In this document: piece by piece, positions 14,945 through 24,364 of the stretch | Position numbering within the stretch: position 1 is the first letter of the stretch | How the letters are laid out: each line of letters opens with the position of its first letter | Source: CALLQB01 sp036479275 | Lineage (GTDB): Bacteria; Actinomycetota; Acidimicrobiia; Acidimicrobiales; SHLQ01 | NCBI GenBank assembly: GCA_965524675.1 | Contig: CBERPN010000009.1 | Coordinates: 1-38,127, forward strand | Direction of reading: 5' to 3' | Length of the DNA: 38,127 bases | Notes under the pieces: generated by a model | Database searches by the model: none | The model's input: only the letters and a program-made list of their open reading frames with translations | Told to the model about the DNA's origin: nothing | Made by a program: the position numbers and the translations under genes

Positions 14945-16162
14945 TTAGGCCTCGTCGAGGTAGTCGCGTAGTTTCTCGCTGCGAAGCGGATGACGGAGCT
15001 TAGCGAGTGTTTTCGACTCGATCTGGCGTATCCGCTCGCGGGTAACGCCGAACTGCCGACCCACCTCTTCGAGAGTTCGAGGCCGACCGTCGTCGAGACC
15101 AAAACGCAGCCGGACAACCTCTTTCTCGCGGTCGTTCAGATCATCGAGTGCCTCGATAACCGCCTCACCCAGCATGTGTCGAGCTGCGGCGTCGGCGGGA
15201 CGTACAGCCCGTTCATCCTCGATGAAGTCAGCCAAACTGGAGTCAGCTTCATCACCGACCGGGCTATCGAGCGACAATAGATCCAACGAGATTCGCTTTA
15301 TTTCGCGGATTCGCTCGACCGGAAGATCACAGCGATCAGCGAGCTCTTCGTTAGTGGGTTCACGTTCCAACTCCGACAGCATCTGGCGTTGAGTCCGCTT
15401 GACACGATTGATCGACTCGACCATATGGACAGGGATACGAATTGTTCGTGCCTGATCGGCGATGGCTCGAGTAATTGACTGACGGATCCACCAGGTGGCG
15501 TAAGTCGAAAACTTAAAGCCCTTCTTGTGATCGAACTTTTCGACCGCGCGCATCAGGCCGAGGTTGCCCTCTTGGATTAAGTCGAGAAGCAGCAAGCCTC
15601 GTCCGACATAACGCTTGGCGATCGATACCACGAGTCTCAGGTTGGCTTGGGTCAGTTGGTTGCGGGCCGTCTCACCATTTCGTTGGGTGCGACGCAGCTG
15701 CGCCCGCTCGACCGGATCCAGATCTGCCAGCGTCTCCGACACTGCCAGGTCGGCAAGTTTGTGCTCTGCGTCGAGTCCGGTTTCGATACGCTCGGCCAGA
15801 GCCACCTCTTCGGGCCCCGAAAGCAAGTCGACACGGCCGATCTCCTTCAGATAGCGGCGCACCGGGTCGGCGCCAACAGAACCCTGATCGGCTGAGCGGG
15901 ACTTGCCAGCCGGCGCTTTGGGCACCGGTGTGGGCAAGAAGTGCGGCTCGTCGTCAATTATTTCCTCGAGACGGATTCCTTCAGATTCAAGCCGATCGTG
16001 GACCGACGCGATGAGCTCGGCCGACAGCTCGACATCCTTTAGTAGCTCAACTACCTCGTCGGTGCTTACCAAGCCCGATTTTTTACCCTTTCGTATCAGC
16101 TTCGCAAGCGCGGCTTCTGACACCAAGCCGTCGCGTGCCAACGAGTCGAGGCTGACACTCAT
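14945..16162 (-). CDS. rpoD: Principal RNA polymerase sigma factor (SigA/RpoD/HrdB)
   Basis: The 405-residue primary sigma factor directs RNA polymerase to housekeeping promoters. Visible parts: region 1.1-like acidic N-terminus, region 1.2 DPVRRYLKEIGRVDLL, region 2 with NLRLVVSIAKRYVGRG, DLIQEGNLGLMRAVEKFD and FSTYATWWIRQSI, region 3, and region 4.2 TLEEVGRQFGVTRERIRQIE. The residues between 1.2 and 2 show only a short non-conserved insert. ATG at 16162 overlaps the dnaG stop as ATGA, indicating translational coupling; the frame is open 34 codons further, but inside dnaG. The usual GRGMLFLDL is GRGLLLLDL here. It is the last gene of the glyS-ppdK-dnaG-rpoD cluster. Confidence 0.97.
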   Translation of the reverse strand: MSVSLDSLARDGLVSEAALAKLIRKGKKSGLVSTDEVVELLKDVELSAELIASVHDRLESEGIRLEEIIDDEPHFLPTPVPKAPAGKSRSADQGSVGADPVRRYLKEIGRVDLLSGPEEVALAERIETGLDAEHKLADLAVSETLADLDPVERAQLRRTQRNGETARNQLTQANLRLVVSIAKRYVGRGLLLLDLIQEGNLGLMRAVEKFDHKKGFKFSTYATWWIRQSITRAIADQARTIRIPVHMVESINRVKRTQRQMLSELEREPTNEELADRCDLPVERIREIKRISLDLLSLDSPVGDEADSSLADFIEDERAVRPADAAARHMLGEAVIEALDDLNDREKEVVRLRFGLDDGRPRTLEEVGRQFGVTRERIRQIESKTLAKLRHPLRSEKLRDYLDEA

Positions 16163-17934
16163 TGCCGGCCCTCGCCGTGCTCGACCAGCCATGGAAGAAT
16201 CTGCTCGATCGCTGCCTGGGAGGTCGTAGACTCTCTTAGGTCTTCGATCCGGAGTTTTAGCCAAGTGATCGTGGCGGCGAACGATGCCGGGTCGACCGAC
16301 TGACGAGCCTCGATCTGCATTGTCCGCAGCACCCTCCCGGCAGCTCGATCCACTAGCCGGGCGACGAGGTCGTCGGCGTTGTCGTTAACCTCTCCAACGG
16401 CCAACCTACCGATCAAATCGGCTACATCAGGATCACCCGACGCAGCAGCATCGTGAACATTAGAAGCCTCAACTATTGCGTGAAGAGCGTCGCGATGCAG
16501 AGTCGATTCAAACAGGACTGGCTCCAGATACTTCACGATGGAGTCACGATCATGAAGTAGCAATCGAAGCGCTTGATCCTCGGTGCTGTCGTGCGTCGAA
16601 GCAATCGTGCGCACCGGGCTGGCCGAATCAAAACTCTCGCTATTGGCAACCGCACGGCTCGTGGCGAACTGCTGATTGCGGAGCTGTTCGACCTCGAGGC
16701 GGCAACGGTCGGCGATCGTCATCAGGTACTGGTCGCGCACCAGCGCATTCGGGTGGGCACGAACCATCTCAACCGCTGCCTGGGCCGCTCGGGCTCGACC
16801 TTCGGGATTACGTAGATCTGCGCGATCGAGAACCCGATCGACTCGAAAACCCAAGAACGGCTTCGCATCTTCGATCGCTCCACGTAAGGCTTCAGGATCG
16901 CTCCGAGCTAGGTCGGCTGGGTCCACACCAGCCGGAAGCTCGGCGACAGCGACATCTATTTCGTAAGCCTGTTCCCATTCATAAAAGCGTTCGGCAGCGT
17001 TCTGTCCGGCATCGTCAGCATCAAAGGCCAGGACGACCCTTTTGGCGAATCGTTTCAACACCTTGAAGTGTTGTTCGGTGAGCGCCGTTCCGCAGGTTGC
17101 GACAGCGCGTGGCATCCCTGCTTGGGCGAACCCGATCACGTCGGTGTAGCCCTCACAGACGATGGCCTCGTCGCTCGCCACGATGTTGCTCTTGCTGCGA
17201 TTTAGACCGTAGAGCACGCTGCTTTTGCTGTACAGCACGCATTCGTCTGAGGTGTTGCGATACTTGGGCCCGTCGTCATCGGGAAGTTTGCGACCCCCAA
17301 AGGCAATGGGATCGCCGTTGACGTTAAAGATCGGAAACAAGATTCGGGCACGAAAGAAGTCCTGCCTGCGGTTTCGCCGATTTAGGAATCCGAGGCCAGC
17401 GTCGCGCAAGTCCTTGTCATTTATTTTCAGATGTCGGCTAAGCGAATCCCAGTCGTCGGGCGCCCAGCCGAGTTTGTATTCGCGAACCATAGCGCCGTCG
17501 AAGCCGCGCGATTTGAGATAGGCGCGGGCAGGGCCGGCATCGGGCGAACTGAGCAGCCGTTGGTGATAGAACTCGACAGCTTCTTCGACCGATTCGATAA
17601 GACGATTGCGGCGTTGGCGAGTTTCGCCTTCACCCTTTTCGGTGTAATGAAGGTTTACTCCCGACTTTTGGGCTAGGAACTCGACGGCGCCGACAAAATC
17701 GAGCCCATCGAGTTCGCGTACAAACGTAATCGCGTCGCCCGAGGCCTTACAGCCAAAGCAATGGTAGAACCCAAGCTCGGAGTTGACCGAAAACGAAGGA
17801 GTCTTCTCGTTATGAAACGGGCACAGTCCCGACCAGCGCCGACCAACCCGCTTGAGCGCCACCCGTTGACTGATAAGGGCGACTATGTCGGTGTCGTCAC
17901 GGACACGTGCGATATCTTCGTCAACAATGCCCAT
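16159..17934 (-). CDS. dnaG: DNA primase
   Basis: DnaG makes RNA primers at the replication fork. The 591-residue protein has the CHC2 zinc ribbon (Cys38, His41, Cys59, Cys62, with HNEKTPSF between), a catalytic core with the TOPRIM motifs VCEGYTDVI and VVLAFDADDAG, and a helical C-terminal domain that should contact the replicative helicase. ATG at 17934 (MGIVDEDIARVR) was chosen over a TTG three codons upstream, because it gives the usual family start. The stop overlaps the sigma-factor start (ATGA). Genes on both sides are consistent with the conserved macromolecular synthesis cluster. Confidence 0.97.
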   Translation of the reverse strand: MGIVDEDIARVRDDTDIVALISQRVALKRVGRRWSGLCPFHNEKTPSFSVNSELGFYHCFGCKASGDAITFVRELDGLDFVGAVEFLAQKSGVNLHYTEKGEGETRQRRNRLIESVEEAVEFYHQRLLSSPDAGPARAYLKSRGFDGAMVREYKLGWAPDDWDSLSRHLKINDKDLRDAGLGFLNRRNRRQDFFRARILFPIFNVNGDPIAFGGRKLPDDDGPKYRNTSDECVLYSKSSVLYGLNRSKSNIVASDEAIVCEGYTDVIGFAQAGMPRAVATCGTALTEQHFKVLKRFAKRVVLAFDADDAGQNAAERFYEWEQAYEIDVAVAELPAGVDPADLARSDPEALRGAIEDAKPFLGFRVDRVLDRADLRNPEGRARAAQAAVEMVRAHPNALVRDQYLMTIADRCRLEVEQLRNQQFATSRAVANSESFDSASPVRTIASTHDSTEDQALRLLLHDRDSIVKYLEPVLFESTLHRDALHAIVEASNVHDAAASGDPDVADLIGRLAVGEVNDNADDLVARLVDRAAGRVLRTMQIEARQSVDPASFAATITWLKLRIEDLRESTTSQAAIEQILPWLVEHGEGRQ

Positions 17935-17976
17935 AGCGCCCAAGCTAGCAGCGCTAACCGATCGCCGAGGTAGCAG

Positions 17977-19527
17977 TTAAACCGAAACCTCAACGCCAGC
18001 ACCCGATCGGCCGCGAAGGATCGCCTGAGCGGCGGCCAGACGGGCCACCTCAACTCGAAACGGCGAGCACGAAACATAATTGAGGCCCAGTTCGACGAAG
18101 AAGGCGATCGAATCTGGATCCCCTGCGTGTTCGCCACAGATACCAAGGTTTGCGCCTGGCTGAAGCCGACGCAGGGTCGCTGCTGCGAGCCGCATCAATT
18201 CTCCGACGCCTTCGCGGTCGATCGTCGCGAAAGGACTCACCGCTAGTAGCCCCGCGTCTAGGTACGGGGCTATTACCTTGGCCTCGAGATCGTCTCGCGA
18301 AAACCCGAAAGCGAGTTGCGTCAGATCGTTTGTGCCGAATGAGAAGAACTCGCCTTCGGGCACTAGCTCGCTGGCGATCAGCGCCGCCCGCGGCGTTTCA
18401 ATCATCGCGCCCACGATTGGTGGATCATCGAGCACGGTGAGCCAAGCCTCGGTCACGATTCGCTTCGCCTCAACTAACTCGGCGGCAGAGCCTATTAACG
18501 GGATCATGATCTGAGCATGCGGGTGCCCCCCCGCCGCCCGTCGCTCCGCGATCGCCGATGCCAGAGCCCGAGCCTGGGTGGCGTAGATCTGTGGCCGGAC
18601 AATGCCCAGCCGAACTCCCCGGAACCCGAGCATGGGGTTGGTTTCGCGCCATTCGTCGTGATGCTGAGGGCCCGACGGGCCTAGGAATTCATGTAACGGC
18701 GCGTCGAGTAGTCGAACCGTCACCGGAAGGCCGTTCATTGCCTCCAAAAGCGCTACGAAGTCAACGACCTGTTGATCGAACAACTCGTCGAGAGCCGAGA
18801 CATCGTCGTCCACTATCAGCCGAGCGACCAGGCTTGCTCGCGCTCCGAGAAACTGATGCTCGGTACGACACAAGCCGATTCCCTCGGCACCAAGCTCTCG
18901 GGCCCGATAGGCATCATGGCCAGAGTCGGCATTGGCCCACACCTCGAGTATTCCGGCACGAACCTCGTCGGCCCAACCGAGCAGCATGTCTAGCTCGGCG
19001 ACCGGCCCTTCACCGTGCTCAACGTCGATCGAACCACTAAACACTTCTCCGGTCGTACCATCGATCGAGACTTCGTCGCCCTTGTTGAGCCTGACCGAGC
19101 CGCAACTGGCCGCGTCGTTGCTAACGACTAGCTGCTCGACTCCGCAAACTGCCGGGATTCCCCACCCTCGCGCCACAACCGCGGCATGGCTCGCTAAACC
19201 ACCGCGTGCGGTAACGATTCCTTCGGCCACCCGCATTGCAGGTTCGTCGGCGGGCGACGTTTCGGTTCGGATCAGCACGACGGCTTCGCCGCGGTCGAAG
19301 CCAGCAAGAGCGTCGTCGACAGTGAAATAGGCTCGACCGCACGCCGCACCCGGAGATGCGCCGATTCCTGACACGACCAGAATTGCTGAGCCAACCTGCG
19401 CTAGCGAACCGTGCAACATCGCCTCGATATCGGCAAAATTCAGTTCACTGAGCAAGGCGTGGCGCGCCTCGATAGATCCTGTCGAGCTGGCCACCTGGAC
19501 CCTCGCTGCTAGCTCCGCCGCATCCAC
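17977..19527 (-). CDS. PEP-utilising enzyme: C-terminal half of pyruvate phosphate dikinase
   Basis: The 516-residue protein matches only the phosphohistidine and PEP/pyruvate-binding parts of PPDK (full enzyme about 875 residues). His114 lies in TARGGLASHAAVVARG. The TIM barrel has GLCRTEH (Arg221), MIETPRA (Glu377), FSFGTNDLTQ (Asn400, Asp401) and CGEHAGDP (Cys464). These catalytic residues are intact. The ATP-grasp nucleotide-binding domain is missing: residues 1-48 correspond only to the linker ahead of the swivelling domain. Without it, the protein could accept phosphate from PEP but not from ATP, unless a partner supplies the domain. It lies 11 bases after glyS, in the place where other Gram-positive lineages carry full-length ppdK or its regulator. 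No fragment of the missing domain lies between the genes. Confidence 0.85.
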   Translation of the reverse strand: MDAAELAARVQVASSTGSIEARHALLSELNFADIEAMLHGSLAQVGSAILVVSGIGASPGAACGRAYFTVDDALAGFDRGEAVVLIRTETSPADEPAMRVAEGIVTARGGLASHAAVVARGWGIPAVCGVEQLVVSNDAASCGSVRLNKGDEVSIDGTTGEVFSGSIDVEHGEGPVAELDMLLGWADEVRAGILEVWANADSGHDAYRARELGAEGIGLCRTEHQFLGARASLVARLIVDDDVSALDELFDQQVVDFVALLEAMNGLPVTVRLLDAPLHEFLGPSGPQHHDEWRETNPMLGFRGVRLGIVRPQIYATQARALASAIAERRAAGGHPHAQIMIPLIGSAAELVEAKRIVTEAWLTVLDDPPIVGAMIETPRAALIASELVPEGEFFSFGTNDLTQLAFGFSRDDLEAKVIAPYLDAGLLAVSPFATIDREGVGELMRLAAATLRRLQPGANLGICGEHAGDPDSIAFFVELGLNYVSCSPFRVEVARLAAAQAILRGRSGAGVEVSV

Positions 19528-19538
19528 AAGCTCAAGCC

Positions 19539-20870
19539 TTACTGCGGCAACCGCTCTGATAGATAACCCAGCAGCTGATCGATCGATACCCGATCCTGCG
19601 CCATCGAGTCGCGGTCGCGCACTGTGACCGCTCGGTCTTCAAGTGTGTCGAAGTCCACGGTAATACAGAACGGTGTGCCGATTTCGTCCTGGCGTCGATA
19701 GCGCCGACCGATTGCCTGGGTCTCGTCGTAGTCGGCCATGTGGGCAGGTGACACCAGGTCGAACACCTCGCGGGCTGTCGGCGTGAGCGTGTCCTTCTTC
19801 GACAGTGGAAGTACTGCCACAGAGTATGGCGCAAGCCGTGGGTCGAGGCGAAGAACGGTGCGGGTGTCGTCGTTTACGGCTTCCTCTTCATAGGCGGCCA
19901 TCAAGAAGGCCATCATCGTGCGAGTGGCGCCGGCCGCTGGCTCGATGACGTGCGGGACGTAGCGGCTCTCTGATGCCTGGTCGTAGAACTCGATTCGTTC
20001 CGATGAGTGCGTAGCGTGCTGCACCAGGTCGTAGTCGCCGCGATTAGCGATTCCTTCCAGCTCGTCCCAGCCCCACGGAAAGGCAAACTCGATATCGGCT
20101 GTTTGAGATGAGTAGTGCGAGAGTTCGTCATCGTCGTGGCGTCGCAACCTGAGCTTTTCCGGCGCGATACCAAGATCTAGATACCAATTCATTCGCTCTT
20201 GGCACCAGTAGTCGTACCACTCGCCAGCCTCGTCGGGTGCAACGAAGTACTCCATCTCCATCTGTTCGAACTCGCGGGTACGAAACACGAAGTTTCCGGG
20301 TGTGATCTCGTTTCGGAACGATTTTCCGATCTGGGCAACACCAAATGGCGGCTTCTTGCGGCTGGTATTGAGAACGTTCATGAAGTTGGTGAAGATTCCC
20401 TGCGCGGTCTCGGGCCGCAGGTAGACGTCGTGGCCGGCGCCTTCGATGGGACCGGCTTGAGTCTTGAACATCAGGTTGAAGGATCGCGCTTCGGTGAAGC
20501 TGTTCTTCGACCCGCAGTTAGGGCAGATATTTCGGTCTTCGAGCTTGTCCTCTCGGAATCGCTCGTTGCATTCCCGACAGTCGACAAGCGGGTCGGTGAA
20601 GTTGTCGAGGTGCCCCGAGGCCTCCCACACCGCCGGAGGCGACAGAATCGAGGCGTCGAGACCGACCACGTCGTGTCGTAGCTGAACCATTTGTCGCCAC
20701 CACTGGTCCTTCACGTTGCGAAGTAGCAACACGCCGATCGGGCCGTAGTCATACGTGGAGCGAAATCCGCCATAGATTTCCGCTGATTGAAAGACGAAGC
20801 CGCGCCGCTTCGAGAGATTTACGATCTTGTCGAACAGATCGCTGCTTGGGGTGATGTCGGCTTCAGCCAT
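19539..20870 (-). CDS. glyS: Glycyl-tRNA synthetase (alpha2 type)
   Basis: This class II enzyme charges tRNA-Gly. The 443-residue protein begins MAEADITPSSDLFDKIVNLSKRRGF, with the early GGFRSTYDYGP segment. A four-Cys zinc site (Cys98, Cys101, Cys116, Cys119) follows, then motif 2 RPETAQGIFTNF with SFRNEITP, and motif 3 near EPAAGATRTMMAF, with a C-terminal anticodon-binding domain. The ATG at 20870 was chosen: 34 further codons are open upstream but unlike the family. It heads the minus-strand cluster with the PPDK half, dnaG and rpoD, and diverges from the RDD gene across 79 bases. It is the eukaryote/actinobacterial type, so no beta subunit is expected. Confidence 0.97.
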   Translation of the reverse strand: MAEADITPSSDLFDKIVNLSKRRGFVFQSAEIYGGFRSTYDYGPIGVLLLRNVKDQWWRQMVQLRHDVVGLDASILSPPAVWEASGHLDNFTDPLVDCRECNERFREDKLEDRNICPNCGSKNSFTEARSFNLMFKTQAGPIEGAGHDVYLRPETAQGIFTNFMNVLNTSRKKPPFGVAQIGKSFRNEITPGNFVFRTREFEQMEMEYFVAPDEAGEWYDYWCQERMNWYLDLGIAPEKLRLRRHDDDELSHYSSQTADIEFAFPWGWDELEGIANRGDYDLVQHATHSSERIEFYDQASESRYVPHVIEPAAGATRTMMAFLMAAYEEEAVNDDTRTVLRLDPRLAPYSVAVLPLSKKDTLTPTAREVFDLVSPAHMADYDETQAIGRRYRRQDEIGTPFCITVDFDTLEDRAVTVRDRDSMAQDRVSIDQLLGYLSERLPQ

Positions 20871-20949
20871 GGCGAGCAAGACTACCGGCCATGATGCGAG
20901 CTGGTGCATACCAGCATGTCGGCCCAGATTGCGACATGATTGAAGGACT

Positions 20950-22821
20950 ATGGGTGAAACGCGTTCCGACAACGATCCAACAGCGGTTCTACCACGCCGT
21001 ATTGCTGCCTACATTATCGATAGCATCTTCGTCGCTGGTTTCGCACTGGCGATGGCGTTTTTGTTCATCGATTCACAGGCTCAAGTCTCGCCTAGTGACT
21101 GCGATGGTTACCCCGGCGTTTGCAGAATCCGCGATGGTGAGGTGTTCTTTGCCGACAACGGCAACGCTATTGCCGTCGTCGCGCTGCCGCTGCTTTTGTG
21201 GTTCTTGATGCACGTGGTGTTACAGGGGCTTACCGGGGCTACGCCGGGCAAAGCGTTGATGGGACTCCGTACTGTCAATTCCGAAGACTATTCAATCGCC
21301 GGGATCGGCAAGACCCTTATCCGCTCGGTCCTGTTTATTGTCGACGGTATTTTTGGCGGCATAGTCGGACTCGCCACCGCGATATTCACCAAGGGCCATC
21401 GACGGATTGGCGACATGGTCGCTGGCACCGCTGTTGTCGCCAGCCAGTCCCTCGGTCACAAAGCGGCCTCTGCTGTTACTGCCAGCGCTCCCACCGCCGA
21501 CCAAACCCAGACTCCAGCATGGGGTGCCGCTGCGTTAGCCAGCGACCCCACAGCGAGTGTTCCAGAGACGCCAACCGCGGCGGCTTGGGACGAAGCACAG
21601 GTCGACGATGTCGCTACTGCCCCGACCCCAGCGTGGGGCGAAACTCCTCCGCCACCAGCATGGGGTACTACCGACCCACCAGACGTCCCCGCAACACCAG
21701 CAACTCAAGACCTATTACCACAAGCAAACGTCGAGGCGCCGGCCACCGCCTTCGGCTCGGCGGCTCCCGAAAATGCTGAGCACGAGTTGTCGCAGAACCT
21801 AGAACCTGGCGCCGAGCAGCCCGTCTCTCCATGGGAAATCACCCCGCCCGAACCCGAACAGCCCGGTCAAGCTTTCGACCCGTTCTCACCGCCCGAAGTT
21901 GCTGCTGCTACCTTCGCTGAACAGGTCGACCCTTCACAAACTGCCCCGGTCACTTCTGGCGATGCCTTCATCCAGCCCCTGGCGTCTGAGAATCCGTTCG
22001 ATCCGCCAGAACCCGAGCCAGAACCGTCAATGTTCGACAACCTCGAGGTCGGCGACGCTCCTCAGGCCGAGCCGGTCGACATGTCGGTTGACCCCTTCGA
22101 TGACTCCGTCGCCGCCGCACCAATTTCGATCCCACCAATACCGACCCCACCAGTATCACCGCCAGCGGCCGAGACAATTCTCGTTCCCCCACCGCAGGCA
22201 CCTTCCAGTATTGCTTCGGAAGTCCCAGAGGTCCTGGCGGACGATGCAATGCCCATGCCCGAACCGGTCGAAGCAGCAGTGCCAAGCCCCTTCGATGCGC
22301 AGTTACCAGCTGACCCGATCATCCCAGAAACCGAAGGACCGGTACCAAGCCCATTCGAAACCCCAGCCGATCCTCCCCAGGTCGACCCGACGCCCATCCC
22401 CGAACCGGTCGAAGCAGTGGTTGGCTTCGACCCGTTCTCCATTCCAGACAAACCAGCGGCCCCCGAAGGCCTCTTTGAACCGGCTCCCGATATCCAAGTA
22501 GAGCCCGCAAGTCCAGCAGCAGAGCCTCCAGAAGTTCCGGCCGACGTAGCTAGTGCGGTTTCTCAGGCCGCTAGCGAAGCTATCGCCGCCCCAGCGGTCA
22601 GCCCCTCAGGGTTATTTCGGGTAGCCGCGGAGCCCGAACTGGTCCACGGCGATATCCCCACCACAAGACAGCCCGCAACCGAAACTCCAGCGGCACCCCC
22701 TGAACCATCCGGACCACAGTGGGACACGGCACGCGACACCTACGTGCAATGGGATCCCGTGCTAGACGCCTGGATGCAGTGGGATTCAGCTTCGGACCGC
22801 TGGATTCCACTTTCGACCTGA
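20950..22821 (+). CDS. RDD-domain membrane protein with long acidic Pro-rich tail and W-D repeats
   Basis: Residues 1-165 form an RDD domain: RRIAAYIID (Arg16-17, Asp24) in the first hydrophobic segment, GATPGKALMGLRTV, two further membrane segments and HRRIGDMVAGTAVV. Residues about 170-580 are a low-complexity, Pro/Glu/Ala-rich region, with repeated PAWG units near 185-240 and repeated PFD and EPVEA units later. It is probably disordered and, by the positive-inside rule, cytoplasmic. The last 34 residues are three perfect-spaced 10-residue repeats QWDxxxDx[YW]x (590-619). The function of RDD proteins is poorly known (transport or lipid-related roles have been suggested). A short GAAGG lies just before the ATG. 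The gene diverges from glyS. Confidence 0.8.
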   Translation: MGETRSDNDPTAVLPRRIAAYIIDSIFVAGFALAMAFLFIDSQAQVSPSDCDGYPGVCRIRDGEVFFADNGNAIAVVALPLLLWFLMHVVLQGLTGATPGKALMGLRTVNSEDYSIAGIGKTLIRSVLFIVDGIFGGIVGLATAIFTKGHRRIGDMVAGTAVVASQSLGHKAASAVTASAPTADQTQTPAWGAAALASDPTASVPETPTAAAWDEAQVDDVATAPTPAWGETPPPPAWGTTDPPDVPATPATQDLLPQANVEAPATAFGSAAPENAEHELSQNLEPGAEQPVSPWEITPPEPEQPGQAFDPFSPPEVAAATFAEQVDPSQTAPVTSGDAFIQPLASENPFDPPEPEPEPSMFDNLEVGDAPQAEPVDMSVDPFDDSVAAAPISIPPIPTPPVSPPAAETILVPPPQAPSSIASEVPEVLADDAMPMPEPVEAAVPSPFDAQLPADPIIPETEGPVPSPFETPADPPQVDPTPIPEPVEAVVGFDPFSIPDKPAAPEGLFEPAPDIQVEPASPAAEPPEVPADVASAVSQAASEAIAAPAVSPSGLFRVAAEPELVHGDIPTTRQPATETPAAPPEPSGPQWDTARDTYVQWDPVLDAWMQWDSASDRWIPLST

Positions 22822-22892
22822 ACATCCCAGGTGGATCGATAGCGGTTACTTGCCGCAGTTCGGTAAGCCAATCCAGCGTCGCTTGAACAGTG

Positions 22893-23612
22893 TCAGGTTT
22901 GGGCTAATACAACGAGGGATTTAAGCCGCCGCTCGATGTGATACTCCATCATCTCGACAGCGAAGTGCTCCACCTCAACCGTTGCCAAGCTTTCGGGTTC
23001 GGCGAGAGCCTTGGCGAGGCCACCACCGAGAACTAGGCGTAGTAGCCGCAAAGCGTCGGGCGTGATCGACCGGCCGCGACGACAGTCGCTGCATAGGACT
23101 CCACCTTCACCAATATCGAATGCGACGAGCTCGCTCTCAGCTCCGCACCGAACGCACCGCTCAAGAAAAGGCTCTAGGCCCTCATGGGCCAGCATCTTTA
23201 ACATGAAGCCCGACATCACCAGCGGGCCTTGGTTCAACGCCAACGTCTCGAGCGCCTTCACCAGCAGCGTAAATAGCTGCAGGTCGCCGTCGCGCTCGCG
23301 CATCACCTGATCGGTCGCTTCCAACATTGCCATCGCCCGCACGAGGCGATTCAGATCGCTTCGAATCCCATCGAAACGGTTGATCGTCTCGACCTGGGTG
23401 ACTATGTCGAGGTCGCCACGGGTCTCATACAGTTGCAGCGCAACATGAGCCGGAGGGTCGAGCTTGCCGGCCAGCTTGGCCTTCGTCTTGCGAACACCGC
23501 GAGCCACAGCGCGCACTTTGCCATGCTCTGCGGTAGCGAACACGATAATACGATCGGCCTCGCCCAACTTCCAGCGACGAAGAACTACACCCTCAGCTCG
23601 GTATAAAGCCAC
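22893..23612 (-). CDS. recO: DNA repair protein RecO
   Basis: RecO helps load RecA on single-stranded DNA in the RecFOR pathway. The 239-residue protein has the N-terminal OB fold (YRAEGVVLRRWKLGEADRII) and a helical domain. It carries a four-Cys zinc site (CVRCGAES...LCSDCRRG) at about 153-181. It lies 32 bases downstream of uppS on the same strand. The convergent RDD gene ends 71 bases away; no obvious terminator hairpin was seen in that gap. Confidence 0.93.
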   Translation of the reverse strand: MALYRAEGVVLRRWKLGEADRIIVFATAEHGKVRAVARGVRKTKAKLAGKLDPPAHVALQLYETRGDLDIVTQVETINRFDGIRSDLNRLVRAMAMLEATDQVMRERDGDLQLFTLLVKALETLALNQGPLVMSGFMLKMLAHEGLEPFLERCVRCGAESELVAFDIGEGGVLCSDCRRGRSITPDALRLLRLVLGGGLAKALAEPESLATVEVEHFAVEMMEYHIERRLKSLVVLAQT

Positions 23613-23644
23613 GCCTCAACCCACTTGATATTGGCGCCAGCAGC

Positions 23645-24364
23645 TCAGTCATCGAGGCCACCGAAGCGACGATCCCGATCCTGATACTCGCGAATGGCTT
23701 CGGCTAGGTGCTCCCGCCGAAAGTCTGGCCAAAGCACATCGGTAAACACCAGCTCGCTGTACGCCAGCTCCCAGAGCAGGAAGTTTGAGATCCGGAACTC
23801 ACCCGATGTGCGAATCATCAGGTCCGGATCTGGCATATCGGGATAGTACAGGTGCTTGGCAATCGTCTTTTCGTCAACCTTGGCGGGAGCGATTCCGCTC
23901 GCAACTATTTCACGCACGGCATCGACGATCTCTGCTCGTCCACCATAGTTAAATGCAATAGTGAGGGTGAGCTTCCGGTTGCCCTTTGTTAACTCGGTCG
24001 ATTGATCGATGTGACGCTGCAGTCGTTTCGGAACTCGCCAACCCGACCGCCCCGAGAAACGGATCCGCACCCCCTTCGAGTTGAGTTCATCGCGCCTTCG
24101 TACCAGCAACGACTCGTTAAATCGCATCAGAAACTTCACCTCGTCAGCGGGCCGCTTCCAGTTCTCGGTAGAGAATGCGTAAACGGTTAGCCACTCAACC
24201 CCTAGCTCGAGCGCGCCTTCGACCGCATCGAAGAGCGCCTCTTCGCCAGCCGCGTGTCCGTCGGTGCGTTTTAGACCCTTTCGGGTGGCCCACCGGCCGT
24301 TGCCGTCCATGACACAGGCGACGTGGGTCGGGATTCGGTCGGGATCGAGTGTTGGATATGACAC
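23645..24364 (-). CDS. uppS: Isoprenyl transferase (polyprenyl diphosphate synthase, cis type)
   Basis: The enzyme extends isoprenyl diphosphate chains in cis to make the lipid carrier for cell-wall synthesis. The 239-residue protein shows VMDGNGRWATRKGLKRTDGH (Asp20 catalytic), TVYAFSTENWKRP, LTIAFNYGGRAEI and PDLMIRTSGEFRISNFLLWELAYSE, all diagnostic. The GTG start at 24364 gives the typical distance to the DGNGR motif. Its start codon lies only one base from the divergently oriented ATG of the neighbouring small gene, so one of the two 5' regions must be unusual. recO follows it. Confidence 0.95.
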   Translation of the reverse strand: MSYPTLDPDRIPTHVACVMDGNGRWATRKGLKRTDGHAAGEEALFDAVEGALELGVEWLTVYAFSTENWKRPADEVKFLMRFNESLLVRRRDELNSKGVRIRFSGRSGWRVPKRLQRHIDQSTELTKGNRKLTLTIAFNYGGRAEIVDAVREIVASGIAPAKVDEKTIAKHLYYPDMPDPDLMIRTSGEFRISNFLLWELAYSELVFTDVLWPDFRREHLAEAIREYQDRDRRFGGLDD

